A DNA stretch of 64,000 bases. Source: Oceanobacillus damuensis (GTDB lineage Bacteria; Bacillota; Bacilli; Bacillales; Amphibacillaceae). This document shows, one piece after another, positions 37,202 through 47,909 of the stretch. Position 1 is the first letter of the stretch. The number at the start of each line of letters is the position of its first letter. Position numbers and translations under genes: made by a program. Where the stretch lies: the NCBI RefSeq assembly GCF_001618145.1, contig NZ_KV392044.1:83864-147863 (forward strand). Reading direction: 5' to 3'. Under the pieces are notes generated by a model. It saw nothing but the letters and a program-made list of their open reading frames with translations. It searched no databases and was not told the origin of the DNA.

Positions 37202-37350
37202 CAAATTCTTGAGTCGGACTACTTGATTTTTGTTTGCAAAAAGTGAAAAATAGATATAAATAAAGTCAGAAGATATCTCTGTAATAAATTGAATAGATGA
37301 GCATTCTATGGTTCACTGATAATAACACGAATAGGACTGGAGGAATATTC

Positions 37351-38316
37351 ATGTCTAATAACTTTGAAACAGCAACATTTGCCGGAGGATGCTTTTGGTG
37401 TATGGTAGAGCCCTTTGACCAGCGACCTGGAATAGAACGTGTGATTTCCGGATATACCGGAGGACATGTGGAAAACCCAACATACGAAGAAGTATGCTCG
37501 AATACCACAGGCCATTTGGAAGCAGTGGAAATAACCTTCGATCCAAAAATTATGCCATATGAACAGCTATTAAATACTTTTTGGCAGCAAATTGACCCGA
37601 CCGATCCAGGCGGACAATTTAACGATAGGGGAGAATCCTATCAAACAGCGATTTTTTATCATAATGAGCAGCAAAAACAGATAGCCGAGAAATCCAAACA
37701 GGAGCTTGATGAAAGCGGCAAGTTCTCTAAACCGATTGCAACCCGAATCCTGCCTGCCAAGCCATTCTATCGCGCAGAAGAAAACCATCAGGATTATTAT
37801 AAAAAGCAATCATTCCATTATCGGTTATATAAAAAAGGATCAGGCAGAGAAGATTTCATTAAAAATACATGGGAGAACAAGATTGACAAATCCAAATTAA
37901 AAGAAAAGCTTTCCCCCATTCAATATCATGTCACACAAGAGAACGGTACAGAGAGACCGTTCCAGAATGAATACTGGGATAATGACAAAGAGGGAATCTA
38001 TGTGGACATTGTTTCGGGAGAAGTATTGTTTTCATCGAAGGATCAATATGATGCGGGTTGCGGCTGGCCAAGCTTTACAAAGCCTGTTGATCCATATCAG
38101 GTTAAAGACAAGGTGGACAACACACATGGGATGATACGTACGGAAATCCGAAGCAAAAGTTCCGATTCACATTTGGGTCATGTTTTTGAGGATGGTCCAC
38201 AGGAAGCTGGCGGATTACGCTATTGTATGAATTCAGCTGCCATGAAATTTATCCCTAAAGATCAGATGGAAAAAGAAGGATATGGAAATTATTTATATCT
38301 TTTTGGGCAACGATAA
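37351..38316 (+). CDS. msrAB: peptide methionine sulfoxide reductase MsrA/MsrB fusion
   Basis: 321 residues. The MsrA domain (about 1-160) has the active cysteine in GGCFWCM (Cys14, Cys17) and the [11 protein letters not shown] segment. The MsrB domain (about 180-315) has [10 protein letters not shown] and the catalytic cysteine in [11 protein letters not shown]. The zinc-binding CxxC pairs of some MsrBs are absent. Together they repair both S and R forms of methionine sulfoxide in proteins. TGGAGG lies before the ATG at 37351; the longer frame upstream has no binding site. Confidence 0.93.
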   Translation: MSNNFETATFAGGCFWCMVEPFDQRPGIERVISGYTGGHVENPTYEEVCSNTTGHLEAVEITFDPKIMPYEQLLNTFWQQIDPTDPGGQFNDRGESYQTAIFYHNEQQKQIAEKSKQELDESGKFSKPIATRILPAKPFYRAEENHQDYYKKQSFHYRLYKKGSGREDFIKNTWENKIDKSKLKEKLSPIQYHVTQENGTERPFQNEYWDNDKEGIYVDIVSGEVLFSSKDQYDAGCGWPSFTKPVDPYQVKDKVDNTHGMIRTEIRSKSSDSHLGHVFEDGPQEAGGLRYCMNSAAMKFIPKDQMEKEGYGNYLYLFGQR

Positions 38317-38354
38317 TAACATTATGTAAACTAGTTGAAGTGAGGGACAAAAAA

Positions 38355-38561
38355 ATGATCCATTTAAGTTGGGAAGACAGTGAAACAGTAAAACAAATAG
38401 AATGTATCCATGCCAATGCAAAAAAGTTTGTTGTTGATAATAAACTGACACCCGGTAAAAAATATGATGTAAAGAACGAAACAGAAGAGTTTTATTTCAT
38501 CATCGATAACAGTAATCGTGTAGGCGGCTTTCGAAAAGACTATTTTAAAGAAATTGAGTAA
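38355..38561 (+). CDS. small conserved protein, DUF6501-like
   Basis: 68 residues from the ATG at 38355, with GTGAGGG eight bases upstream. It is soluble, with a beta-rich pattern: KKFVVDNKLTPGKKYDVKNETEEFYFIIDNSNRVGGFRKDYF. I recall similar short proteins in Bacillaceae under DUF6501, but this is memory only. Function unknown. It follows msrAB by 38 bases and has its own terminator. Confidence 0.6.
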   Translation: MIHLSWEDSETVKQIECIHANAKKFVVDNKLTPGKKYDVKNETEEFYFIIDNSNRVGGFRKDYFKEIE

Positions 38562-38563
38562 AC

Positions 38564-38597
38564 AAAAATAACAGGAGAGGCATCCTGTTATTTTTTT
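38564..38597 (+). terminator. terminator after the 68-residue gene
   Basis: AAATAACAGGA pairs with TCCTGTTATTT around a six-base loop and is followed by a run of T. Confidence 0.9.
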
Positions 38598-38723
38598 AAT
38601 TCAATTTTTGTTAATGTTTTTTAAAATTAAATTATTTAGCTCTCCACTGTCGTAATTAAATGATATACTTTATTTACCATAACACCAACCAATCAAGACC
38701 AACAAGGAAAGGGCTGATCAACT

Positions 38724-39290
38724 GTGAAAAAGATATATTTCGTCCGACATTGTTCTGCGCTCAGTCAACATAAAGATTCTCCATTAACTAGAGCTGGTAT
38801 AAGACAAGCCGCTGAGTTGGCAAACTTTTTCACGAAAGAACAGGTTTCATTTGATTTGATCCTTTCCAGTCCCTATTTGAGGGCAGTGGAGAGCATTAAG
38901 CCATACGCAGAACGAACTGGTAAATCTATTAAATTTGACACACGGCTGCAGGAACGCATTCTTAGTGCAGATCCAGTTGAAGACTGGATGGAGGCCCTGG
39001 AAAAATCCTTTGTGGATGACAGATTTGCATTACCTGGCGGGGAATCAGCACAGGATGTATTATCCCGATCCAACGAAGTACTTTACGATTTATATAAGGA
39101 TCCATCCATTAACAATGCGATAATTGTAAGCCATGGAAATATATTGTCCCATCTGTTTCATCAATTTAATAAAGACTTTGGCTTCAATCAGTGGAAACAG
39201 CTCAGGAACCCTGATATCTATCTATTGACATACAATATAGAAAATGACATCAGTAAGCTGCAATGTGTATGGCATCCGTACGAACTATAA
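38724..39290 (+). CDS. histidine phosphatase family protein
   Basis: 188 residues from a GTG start. The phosphohistidine motif is RHCSALSQHKDSPLTRAG (RHG variant with Cys, residues 8-25), with the second catalytic histidine in VSHGNILSHLF. The size suits small phosphoglycerate-mutase-like phosphatases; the substrate cannot be inferred. Its stop overlaps by six bases the stop of the convergent carboxypeptidase gene, with no terminator between them. Confidence 0.88.
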   Translation: MKKIYFVRHCSALSQHKDSPLTRAGIRQAAELANFFTKEQVSFDLILSSPYLRAVESIKPYAERTGKSIKFDTRLQERILSADPVEDWMEALEKSFVDDRFALPGGESAQDVLSRSNEVLYDLYKDPSINNAIIVSHGNILSHLFHQFNKDFGFNQWKQLRNPDIYLLTYNIENDISKLQCVWHPYEL

Positions 39291-40475
39291 ATACAAGTTT
39301 GCGAGCATGATTCCAAGACTTTCTTCATAAATTTCATCAAATTGATCGATCGGTAGAGGATTCACTCCAGATCCTAGCTCAACAGTGAATCCAGGTTGTC
39401 TGAATTCCTGAATAAACCAATCTTTGTAGCCTGCATAACTGTCCACATACTGAATAGGTTCATACCCACTAGTTCTTGCATATTCATTAACAACTTCTGA
39501 GGAATAAGGTGGTTCCAACCCTTCAAATCCCCAAAATATCACTCTGCCTTGTGTATGAAATGCATTCATGCGTACAAAGTTTCTTTCCTCTGCAAGATTT
39601 GCCATTGCAATTGCTTCAGGCTCTGTTAATGGAGCAAAACCAGGAAAATCTCTTGGCTGTGGCGAAGTAGGCTTTCTGGCTGCTTCTACCTCCCATAATG
39701 CAGGATATTGATTATTTAGGTCAACTCCATTTATATTTGCTTTCCATCCGGAAAAGTCATCACTTTGTTGATTAATCGTTAAGACAGATTCGCTGTATTG
39801 TCCCGCAGCTTCAGCACCACCAATGACAAGGTTAACCCCATCTGGGTTTACCATTGGCACTACAGATAGTTGTGTCGCAGTATAAAGCGGAAGCAATGCC
39901 AGTTCTCTGATCGGCAAACCATTCGTAACGGACAGAGCGTATTGATTTATAAAACGCATAATTACCGGTGTTGTAATCCATTCATTAGCATGGAAGGAGC
40001 CATTTATATGAACTTCCTTTGGACCTGCCCCAATCTGTAATTCGATAATTTCTTTTCCCATGACCGAATTACCTGCACTGCGGTTACTGATAAAAGGATA
40101 AATGGACAGGAGTTCATCTATATGTTCCCTCATTTTTTCATACGTATAATCGGTTATATCATCGACAATCATTTCTGTCACAAGTTTAGGGAGAACAATT
40201 GTTTGCCCTATCTGAATATGGGCCGGGTCGGTGTCCTGATTTGTCACTACCAGCATGTCCAATGGAATGTTATTTTCCCTTGAAATAGTCCAGAACGTAT
40301 CTCCGGCTTGTATGGTATACCTTTCTCTCACATAGCCTGGTATTTGTATTATCTGACCAGGTTGAAGTCGTGTTGCGTCCACTCCGATATTAGAGGTTTC
40401 AATGAGTATAAGGGGCACATTGAACAATTGACTATAATACCAAAGGGAATCGCCTGTTCGAACTCTGATTTCCAT
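39285..40475 (-). CDS. LysM-containing M14 carboxypeptidase (gamma-D-glutamyl-diaminopimelate endopeptidase type)
   Basis: 396 residues from the ATG at 40475 (GGAGAG upstream). Two LysM modules occupy residues about 2-95 (TGDSLWYYSQLFNVP and AGDTFWTISRENNIP). The M14 domain has zinc ligands in HANEW and AFHTQG and the catalytic glutamate in FTVELGSG. B. subtilis YqgT and B. sphaericus ENP I have this build and cut the gamma-D-Glu-mDAP bond of wall or spore peptides. No signal peptide is seen, as in those proteins. Confidence 0.88.
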   Translation of the reverse strand: MEIRVRTGDSLWYYSQLFNVPLILIETSNIGVDATRLQPGQIIQIPGYVRERYTIQAGDTFWTISRENNIPLDMLVVTNQDTDPAHIQIGQTIVLPKLVTEMIVDDITDYTYEKMREHIDELLSIYPFISNRSAGNSVMGKEIIELQIGAGPKEVHINGSFHANEWITTPVIMRFINQYALSVTNGLPIRELALLPLYTATQLSVVPMVNPDGVNLVIGGAEAAGQYSESVLTINQQSDDFSGWKANINGVDLNNQYPALWEVEAARKPTSPQPRDFPGFAPLTEPEAIAMANLAEERNFVRMNAFHTQGRVIFWGFEGLEPPYSSEVVNEYARTSGYEPIQYVDSYAGYKDWFIQEFRQPGFTVELGSGVNPLPIDQFDEIYEESLGIMLANLYL

Positions 40476-40616
40476 AATTTCTCTCCTTTCATTCACAACT
40501 AATATATCTTATGATAGGTGTAAAAAATGATGAATCTTTTATTTTTTTAGGTTTATGCGTTATAATAATTGAATACTACAACATATTCATATTTTGGCGC
40601 GAAGGAGGAGAGTAAT

Positions 40617-40856
40617 TTGGCATTTGTAATCACATCACCATGTAAAACCGAAAAAGCAGGAGAGTGCGTAGAAGTGTGCCCTGTTGATTGTATAGAAGAA
40701 GGAAAAGATATGTTTTATATTGATCCTGATATATGCATAGATTGCGGAGCATGTGAGGCAGTTTGTCCGGTAGAGGCAATTTATATGGAGGACGAGGTTC
40801 CTGAAAACGAAACAGAATATATATCATTAAACCGGGTATTTTTTGAAAACAGATAA
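40617..40856 (+). CDS. fdxA: seven-iron ferredoxin
   Basis: 79 residues from a TTG with AAGGAGGAGA upstream. Cysteines are arranged as C-x7-C-x3-CP in the first cluster region (CKTEKAGECVEVCP) and C-x2-C-x2-C-x3-CP in the second (CIDCGACEAVCP). This is the pattern of 7Fe ferredoxins with one 3Fe-4S and one 4Fe-4S cluster. It is a soluble electron carrier. TATAAT at 40561-40566 is the likely -10 box. Confidence 0.9.
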   Translation: MAFVITSPCKTEKAGECVEVCPVDCIEEGKDMFYIDPDICIDCGACEAVCPVEAIYMEDEVPENETEYISLNRVFFENR

Positions 40857-40866
40857 TACTTCTAGC

Positions 40867-40903
40867 AAAAACACCGCTTACCGAATAGGATAAGTGGTGT
40901 TTT
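40867..40903 (+). terminator. terminator of the ferredoxin gene
   Basis: AAAACACCGCTTA pairs with TAAGTGGTGTTTT (one G-T pair). Confidence 0.85.
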
Positions 40904-41019
40904 CTTATGAGGAAGAGCGGCACAGCAAAACAAATGGAACGATTCTTTGATCCGAATACATACATTTGCTTTAAATGGCTAAACTAATCTTATCTGACTA
41001 AAGATAGGAGAGAAATGAA

Positions 41020-42549
41020 TTGGTAAAACCTCAATTGCCACAATTTCCTGAGCCAATATGGCGTGACCAGATCTCTTTGCCAAGTTTCCCTGCTTTGAAT
41101 GATTCTATAAAAGCAGATGTCGGTATCGTTGGTGGGGGTATAACAGGGATAACCGCAGCATATTTACTTGCTAAACAAAACCTTAACGTTGTCCTGCTCG
41201 ATGCTGGTCCTGTCTTAAACGGCACCACTGGTCATACGACGGCGAAAATAACTGCCCAGCATGGAATCATTTATGATGAATTCATCACACATTTCGGTCT
41301 GGAAAAAGCTTCTCTCTATTATAAAGCTGCTGAAGAAGCAAAGGAGTTTATTGAACACACGGTAAGTGAAAATAATATCGCGTGTGATTACAGTAAGGAA
41401 GATGCCTACATATATACGAACGATGATTCCTATATAAGCAAACTGGAAAAAGAAAAAGAGGCATACGAGCGGTTAAACATTGAAAGTAAACTGACCGATA
41501 CTATTCCGCTCGATCTTCCGGTTAAAAAGGCTCTTATAATGCATAATCAGGCTCAGTTTCATCCACTGGAATATTTAAAAATGCTGTTGGAAGATGGATT
41601 GAAACACGGGCTCACTGTATACGAAAATACTACTGCTTCCGATATTGAATATAACAAACATACGAGCATTATCACTAGAGATGGACACCGAGTCACATGC
41701 AAATATGTGATCGTAGCTTCACATTTTCCTTTCTATGACCGGCAAAGCTTTTATTTCGCCCGTATGTACCCGGAAAGATCCTACCTCATCGCAGGAAAAT
41801 CCCCGGAAAAATTCCCTGGGGGCATGTATATCAATGCAGAATCTCCAACAAGGTCTGTACGGTCAGCAAAATTCCAAGGGGATGACGTACTGCTTATTGG
41901 CGGTGAAAACCATAAAACTGGCCAAGGTAAATCCACGATGTCCCACTATGAAGCCTTACAGATATTCGCACAGGATCACTTTAAAATAGATAAAATAGAT
42001 TACAGGTGGTCAGCACAGGACTTGACAACACTGGATAAGGTACCCTATATCGGAAGGATCACGAAAGAAGATAAGACAGTACTCACCGCTACAGGCTTCC
42101 GTAAGTGGGGAATGACCAATGGTACAATTGCAGCCAAAATACTGGTCGATAATATCCTTGATCAGGACAACCCATATAATGACCTTTTCACCCCTGCACG
42201 GTTTCAGGCTGACCCGGCTGTAAGGAAGTTTATGGAGATCAATGCTGATGTTGCCAAGCATCTGATAAAAGGAAAACTGGAGTTTACAAAAAACCCTGTT
42301 GATGAACTTGCCCGAGATGATGCTGCTGTTACGAGAGTGAATGGCAAAAGAGTAGGTGTTTACAAAGATGAGCAAGATGCAATTCATATGGTGGACACAA
42401 CTTGTACCCATTTGGGATGCGAAGTGACATGGAACTCCGGCGATCGGACCTGGGACTGTCCATGTCACGGTTCACGATTTAATTATTCCGGAGAAGTGGT
42501 GGAAGGTCCTGCCAAAAAACCTTTAGCCAAAATAGAGGAACACAAATAA
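41020..42549 (+). CDS. yhfW: FAD-dependent oxidoreductase with C-terminal Rieske domain (YhfW-like)
   Basis: 509 residues from a TTG with TAGGAG upstream. The DAO-type FAD domain begins VGIVGGGITGITAAYLL (about residues 33-49) and continues to ~400. The last ~80 residues hold a Rieske 2Fe-2S site, CTHLGC and CPCHGSRF. B. subtilis YhfW has this fusion; its reaction is unknown. It is monocistronic with its own terminator, close after the ferredoxin gene, so the two may exchange electrons, but this is speculation. Confidence 0.88.
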   Translation: MVKPQLPQFPEPIWRDQISLPSFPALNDSIKADVGIVGGGITGITAAYLLAKQNLNVVLLDAGPVLNGTTGHTTAKITAQHGIIYDEFITHFGLEKASLYYKAAEEAKEFIEHTVSENNIACDYSKEDAYIYTNDDSYISKLEKEKEAYERLNIESKLTDTIPLDLPVKKALIMHNQAQFHPLEYLKMLLEDGLKHGLTVYENTTASDIEYNKHTSIITRDGHRVTCKYVIVASHFPFYDRQSFYFARMYPERSYLIAGKSPEKFPGGMYINAESPTRSVRSAKFQGDDVLLIGGENHKTGQGKSTMSHYEALQIFAQDHFKIDKIDYRWSAQDLTTLDKVPYIGRITKEDKTVLTATGFRKWGMTNGTIAAKILVDNILDQDNPYNDLFTPARFQADPAVRKFMEINADVAKHLIKGKLEFTKNPVDELARDDAAVTRVNGKRVGVYKDEQDAIHMVDTTCTHLGCEVTWNSGDRTWDCPCHGSRFNYSGEVVEGPAKKPLAKIEEHK

Positions 42550-42573
42550 GCAGTTTTTCTACTGCTTATTTGT
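42542..42573 (+). terminator. terminator after yhfW
   Basis: ACAAATAAGCAGT and ACTGCTTATTTGT form the stem, followed by TTATTTTTT. Confidence 0.85.
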
Positions 42574-42678
42574 TTATTTTTTGTTAAGTTTTTATTTAAA
42601 CAGGTTTATCTTCCATGGAAAATGTTAATTTATATTATAATAGATTATGAAGACATTAATTCTAGCATTTGGAGGTAA

Positions 42679-43830
<1,152 letters not shown>

Positions 43831-43846
43831 AAGGAGTAATTCAGCT

Positions 43847-44989
43847 TTGAGAATAGCAATAGTTACCGAAACATTTTTACCTTCTACTGACGGGGTAGTT
43901 ACCCGACTTACACAAGCTATCAAGCATTTTCGCTCAAAAGAGCATGAGGTTCTTGTCGTTGCTCCGGATTTAGGTGTATATGAATATGAAGGCGCGAAAG
44001 TAATAGGCATTAAACCTATCACTCTTCCTTTTTATCGTTATAGACCATTTACATTGCCATCCAAAGAAGTGAAGGGAGTATTGGAAAACTTTCAGCCTGA
44101 TATTGTGCATGCTGCAAATCCAATTTTGCTCGCTGCTTCCGGTGTGCATTATGCAAAAAAGCTTGATTATCCTTTGATTGCCACCTATCATACCCATGTA
44201 CCGAAGTATATGGATTATTATTGGGTCTATAAGCCGGCTAAACCAATTGTCTGGCATCATATTAAAAAACTGCATCATGCGGCAGATTTAAATCTTTGTA
44301 CATCTGAAGCGATTAAAAAAGAGCTTCACGAGAAAAAATTTCATAATCTCCATGTATTGCAGCGTGGAGTAGATATCCATAGCAGACATCCGAAATTTTA
44401 CGATGAACAAATGCGCGATTACCTTACAAATGGTGAAAAATCCAAAAAATTACTCGTTTTTATTGGCAGACTTGCAATAGAAAAGGAAGTCCATAAGATA
44501 AAACCTTTATTGGAAGCAAGAAGTGATATTGCTCTTGCAATTATTGGAGATGGACCATCAAGACAAGAGCTTGAAAAAACATTCAAAAATACCAATACCG
44601 TTTTTACAGGATTTCTCCATGGAGAAGAACTTTCAAAGGCATTCGCATCAGCTGACGCATTTATTTTTCCATCTGTCACAGAAACACTCGGATTGGTCAT
44701 TCTGGAAGCAATGGCTTCAGGATTGCCTGTTGTAGCTGCCAAAAGTGGTCCGACACTGGAGCAAGTTAAGGATGAAGAAACCGGTTTGTTATTTGAGAAT
44801 GAAGATGTAAACAGCATGATCCAGGCAGTTAACAAATTGGATAATCAGGAACTGTTACAGCAAATGAAGCAAAAAGCCCGAATCGAGGCTGAAAAATACG
44901 CCTGGGAGAATGCATCCCAGCAGTTATTGGATTATTATCAGGAAACGATTGAAATACACAATCACACAAAAATCATGGCTGCGCAATAA
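43847..44989 (+). CDS. sqdX: GT4 glycosyltransferase, likely sulfoquinovosyl-diacylglycerol synthase (SqdX/SQD2-like)
   Basis: 380 residues from a TTG with AAGGAG ten bases upstream. The N-terminus RIAIVTETFLPSTDGVVTRL and DGVVTR-HxxxP region, the HTHVPKYM segment and the C-terminal ESVTETLGLVILEAMASGLPVVA-type EX7E motif (written here as SVTETLGLVILEAMA) fit GT4 enzymes that act on diacylglycerol. Directly after sqdB, transfer of sulfoquinovose to diacylglycerol is the natural role. MgtA- or PimB-like mannosyl/glucosyl transfer is the main alternative. A terminator ends the operon. Confidence 0.8.
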   Translation: MRIAIVTETFLPSTDGVVTRLTQAIKHFRSKEHEVLVVAPDLGVYEYEGAKVIGIKPITLPFYRYRPFTLPSKEVKGVLENFQPDIVHAANPILLAASGVHYAKKLDYPLIATYHTHVPKYMDYYWVYKPAKPIVWHHIKKLHHAADLNLCTSEAIKKELHEKKFHNLHVLQRGVDIHSRHPKFYDEQMRDYLTNGEKSKKLLVFIGRLAIEKEVHKIKPLLEARSDIALAIIGDGPSRQELEKTFKNTNTVFTGFLHGEELSKAFASADAFIFPSVTETLGLVILEAMASGLPVVAAKSGPTLEQVKDEETGLLFENEDVNSMIQAVNKLDNQELLQQMKQKARIEAEKYAWENASQQLLDYYQETIEIHNHTKIMAAQ

Positions 44990-45009
44990 GTGCAGCCATG
45001 ATTTTTTTA
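44970..45009 (+). terminator. terminator of the sqd operon
   Basis: AAATCATGGCTGC pairs with GCAGCCATGATTT and is followed by TTTT; it overlaps the end of the glycosyltransferase gene. Confidence 0.9.
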
Positions 45010-45232
45010 TTTGCTGAACATGTCCATACAAGATGCAGTCAATAATATGTACTTATAATACAAAGTTTGGGGAAAGATTCAAACAGAGAAATGAAGTAAA
45101 TTAAAATCTAACAAAATATGATCGATAAGGAATAAAACAAAACATATAAAATTCTTTAACAAGCCTGCATTTTTTCATTTTATCTCACTATCATAAGTAT
45201 ACTTGGTTAATGAGACGAATATTGTCACGTTT

Positions 45233-45265
<33 letters not shown>

Positions 45266-45275
45266 CCGGATTAAT

Positions 45276-45365
45276 TTATGCCATACCTGGAATGTATACT
45301 TCTTCTGGATGTTTTTGAACAAACCCAATAAGAAAGGCTTCTAATCTATTGTCATCTTCTTCCAA
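45276..45365 (-). pseudogene. possible remnant of a coding region
   Basis: A 29-codon open stretch (LEEDDNRLEAFLIGFVQKHP...VYIPGMA, then stop) looks protein-like in composition but has no ribosome binding site or start context. It lies 3' to the small frame at 45497-45691 on the same strand and may belong to the same decayed gene. The surrounding bases 45010-45500 hold no other recognisable gene. Confidence 0.3.
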
Positions 45366-45496
45366 CTACAAAAATAACCGAGGCAACAAATGGGTCATTT
45401 GACTCTCACCCTACCAATCATTAATAACATCAATTACTTTGTAATATTCGGCTTCAATAACATTAACTGTCTTCTACCAGATCGGTTTCAATTTCC

Positions 45497-45691
45497 TCAC
45501 TCAACTGCCGATATAACGGTATCTCGATGCTCAGGAGAGAGTTTTCTTGTTGTACGTATTTTTCTCATCTTATCGTGGTAAAGTTTATAAAGTTCGGTTA
45601 CGATCCAATCCTTTTGACTATTTTTCAATTGTGAAAAACGCTTGTTCTTTTGGAGAAGCTTTTCATTTACCTTTATGTGATTTTTCATCAA
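45497..45691 (-). CDS. small basic protein, possibly truncated
   Basis: 64 residues, very basic, no membrane segment (MKNHIKVNEKLLQKNKRF start, RKIRTTRKLSPEHRDT near the end). AAAGGATGG lies upstream. If one base were removed near its stop, the frame would continue for eleven acidic residues (EEIETDLVEDS), so a frameshift is possible. No function recognised. It stands alone in an AT-rich, gene-poor stretch. Confidence 0.45.
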   Translation of the reverse strand: MMKNHIKVNEKLLQKNKRFSQLKNSQKDWIVTELYKLYHDKMRKIRTTRKLSPEHRDTVISAVE

Positions 45692-45999
45692 GAACCGCCA
45701 TCCTTTAAATCTTACTTAACTTAGCCTTTTTAAATTTAACATAATTGTTATCGTCTTATTTTAAAAGAAATGCGTTTTCACTTATTGTAAAAATGCACCA
45801 GATTATTAAAGAAGTAATCAAGACTTTTCCTTTATTTGCTTTATTAGTTCAATTATTTCTTTTTATTGCTTATATCCTTTTCTAATATGTCCGTCAATTT
45901 ACAAAAGACTCACAACTGCGATAATACCTAGTATACCCACTACCAATCCCTCCGCCCCGATTCTTTCCTATCCAACTCTTGCACCAGATAGTGAACTAA

Positions 46000-46283
46000 C
46001 TAAAATTCATTATCTTGTATTTCCTTAGCTTTTCTTTCAATATAAAACGCATATTTAACCAAAAATATAGAAACTAAAGAAAAGATAAGATTTATCAAAC
46101 GATATAAAATACCAAAGTCTCTCTATCAATAATCAGTGAATAAATATAACCAATTAACCCACTAACCAATACAATTACTAAGAATGGGAACCGAGGAATT
46201 ATAAAACTGACTAAGCCACTTATTAACATTGTCATCATAAATAAAACAAGAAAATGCCACCATATGAGAAAATAGAAAGCCAT
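46000..46283 (-). pseudogene. small multi-helix membrane protein broken by a two-base insertion
   Basis: The first frame (62 residues from 46283) has two hydrophobic helices and ends soon after a GAGAGA run. Dropping one GA from that run restores a second frame that continues DFGILYRLINLIFSLVSIFLVKYAFYIERK and stops at 46000-46002, giving a 93-residue protein with three or four helices and a charged tail. No ribosome binding site precedes the ATG. It is therefore probably inactive, or phase-variable through the GA repeat. Confidence 0.55.
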
Positions 46284-46392
46284 TCATTTTTTTATTAACG
46301 TATATACTCAAATGCATTCAAATTAATGCCCTTCCCTGAAATTAAAAAGCTCCCGGCAACCGAACCCTTGTTGTATATAAGCACCTGTTACT

Positions 46393-46905
46393 TTATAATT
46401 CATTACCTTCTTTATCAAAATACTCAAATTCGAGTTCTCTCAACAACTCAGAGTCAACACCGTGAAATAAAAAAGCATTCATATATTCATTTTCTATTTC
46501 TATCATTGCAGCCTCATGAGTTCCCATTTTAACTTTAGCTACTTCTTTTCCGGCAAAACCCACAATATGTTCATCCATACCTGAAGCCATTCCCTCATTA
46601 TTTTTATCAATACTTCCCACACCTATTACTTCATCCACTCGCCAACCATATTTATTCTTATTTATTATTCCTGCTGCTAAATAGTCTTTCGGAGCATCAA
46701 ATTGTGAGTAATAGAAGACATATGCAACTTCTTCGTATATTTTTGGATCCACGATTTCTAAAACATCGAGGTATTCATGTTCATTATTTCTTAATGCTTC
46801 TTCTGGCGTAGAATATGAATTGCTCTTTTTACTATTCTCTAAATAAATGAAAGTAAATACCACCATAATTACAATAACTGCAATACAAAATATCAATTTT
46901 TTCAT
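46393..46905 (-). CDS. membrane-anchored hypothetical protein
   Basis: 170 residues with GGGGGAGAC before the ATG. One hydrophobic segment at residues 4-22 acts as anchor or uncleaved signal, followed by a soluble acidic domain outside the cell. No lipobox and no known motif. It is one of a group of small membrane or exported proteins on this strand between 46.4 and 49.0 kb. Function unknown. Confidence 0.7.
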   Translation of the reverse strand: MKKLIFCIAVIVIMVVFTFIYLENSKKSNSYSTPEEALRNNEHEYLDVLEIVDPKIYEEVAYVFYYSQFDAPKDYLAAGIINKNKYGWRVDEVIGVGSIDKNNEGMASGMDEHIVGFAGKEVAKVKMGTHEAAMIEIENEYMNAFLFHGVDSELLRELEFEYFDKEGNEL

Positions 46906-46994
46906 TGTCTCCCCCTTTATAGTTTATAACGATTCTTTCACTAAAAATGTTTCACACTTTCTTCAACAAACCTACCCGTTTGTTGAAGAAGAAA

Positions 46995-47246
46995 CTACCG
47001 TTTTCTAATTTTAAAGAGTAAAAACAAGCCTATTAATAAAATAATTATTCCTACCTGCCAATAGACTCTATCATGAGCTTGAAGAAGTATATAATTCCAA
47101 TAATCAGAAGCGGTATCCCAATATTTAAACGGATAAACAAATATAACAGGCATTAGTCCAAAAACAGAAAAAATTATTCCTATTGCTGTTAATAAAATAG
47201 CAAATAATTTAATTACAATCTCCCCCTTGATTTCTCTTATTAACAA
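46995..47246 (-). CDS. small two-helix membrane protein
   Basis: Up to 83 residues, two membrane helices separated by a loop rich in Tyr and Trp (YPFKYWDTASDYWNYILL), with a basic end KIRKR. Two starts are possible: TTG at 47246 with AAAGGGA five bases upstream, or an ATT at 47213 exactly six bases after GGGGGAG, which would give the typical membrane start MKLFAILLT. Function unknown. Confidence 0.6.
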   Translation of the reverse strand: MLIREIKGEIVIKLFAILLTAIGIIFSVFGLMPVIFVYPFKYWDTASDYWNYILLQAHDRVYWQVGIIILLIGLFLLFKIRKR

Positions 47247-47322
47247 ACCTGTCCCTTTAGATCAATAAGCGACTGTCCTTATTTAACAATGCATCAGTTA
47301 CTTTAATTGATTTTTTCACAAA

Positions 47323-47808
47323 CTAGTCCCAAATTTCATCTAATTTATTCGAATAGAAATCAATTGCCTCTTTATAACTTAATATTTCATCGTCTACTGT
47401 TGTATCTATTAAGCATTTTAATAATAACTCCATCGCTTTACTATGCTCGTTCAAATTATATAAGGTCATCGAATAGAATGTTTGAATTGCTCTATTGTGT
47501 GGAAATAATTCAATTCCCTTTAGAAATGTCCTTTTTGACCTTTCATAATCTCCTAATGTTCTATATGTACTCCCTAAACCCAATAAAGCTCCCTCCAACT
47601 CCTTAGAAGATAACCCTAATTCGATTGCATTTTCGTAAAAAGGTACTGCTTTTGATTCTTCTCCTAATAAATCAAAACTCCAAGCATATTGATAGTTAAT
47701 CGACGCATTATCGGGGAACTTCTGTACCAGTTTCATAAGTAATTCGTTAGATTCTTGATGGTCTCCAGTTTTCCGTAAATCAATAGCTTTTTCAAATTCT
47801 TTTTTCAT
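47323..47808 (-). CDS. tetratricopeptide repeat protein
   Basis: 161 residues from the ATG at 47808 (GAGGG eight bases upstream). It is built of about four TPR units, for example FEKAIDLRKTGDHQESNELLMKLV, ASINYQYAWSFDLLGEESKAVPFYENAIE, ALLGLGSTYRTLGDYERSKRTFLKGIEL and TFYSMTLYNLNEHSKAMELLL. Such proteins are binding scaffolds. The partner is unknown. A longer frame upstream (to 47889) has no binding site and an unlikely Cys-rich start. Confidence 0.8.
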   Translation of the reverse strand: MKKEFEKAIDLRKTGDHQESNELLMKLVQKFPDNASINYQYAWSFDLLGEESKAVPFYENAIELGLSSKELEGALLGLGSTYRTLGDYERSKRTFLKGIELFPHNRAIQTFYSMTLYNLNEHSKAMELLLKCLIDTTVDDEILSYKEAIDFYSNKLDEIWD

Positions 47809-47909
47809 TATTTTCACCCTCATTACTTTATCCGATTGTATCACCAAACTACGTCGATAACACAAAAGGCAACAATTCCTATTGGACAATCTCTCCAGTT
47901 AGTTGAATA

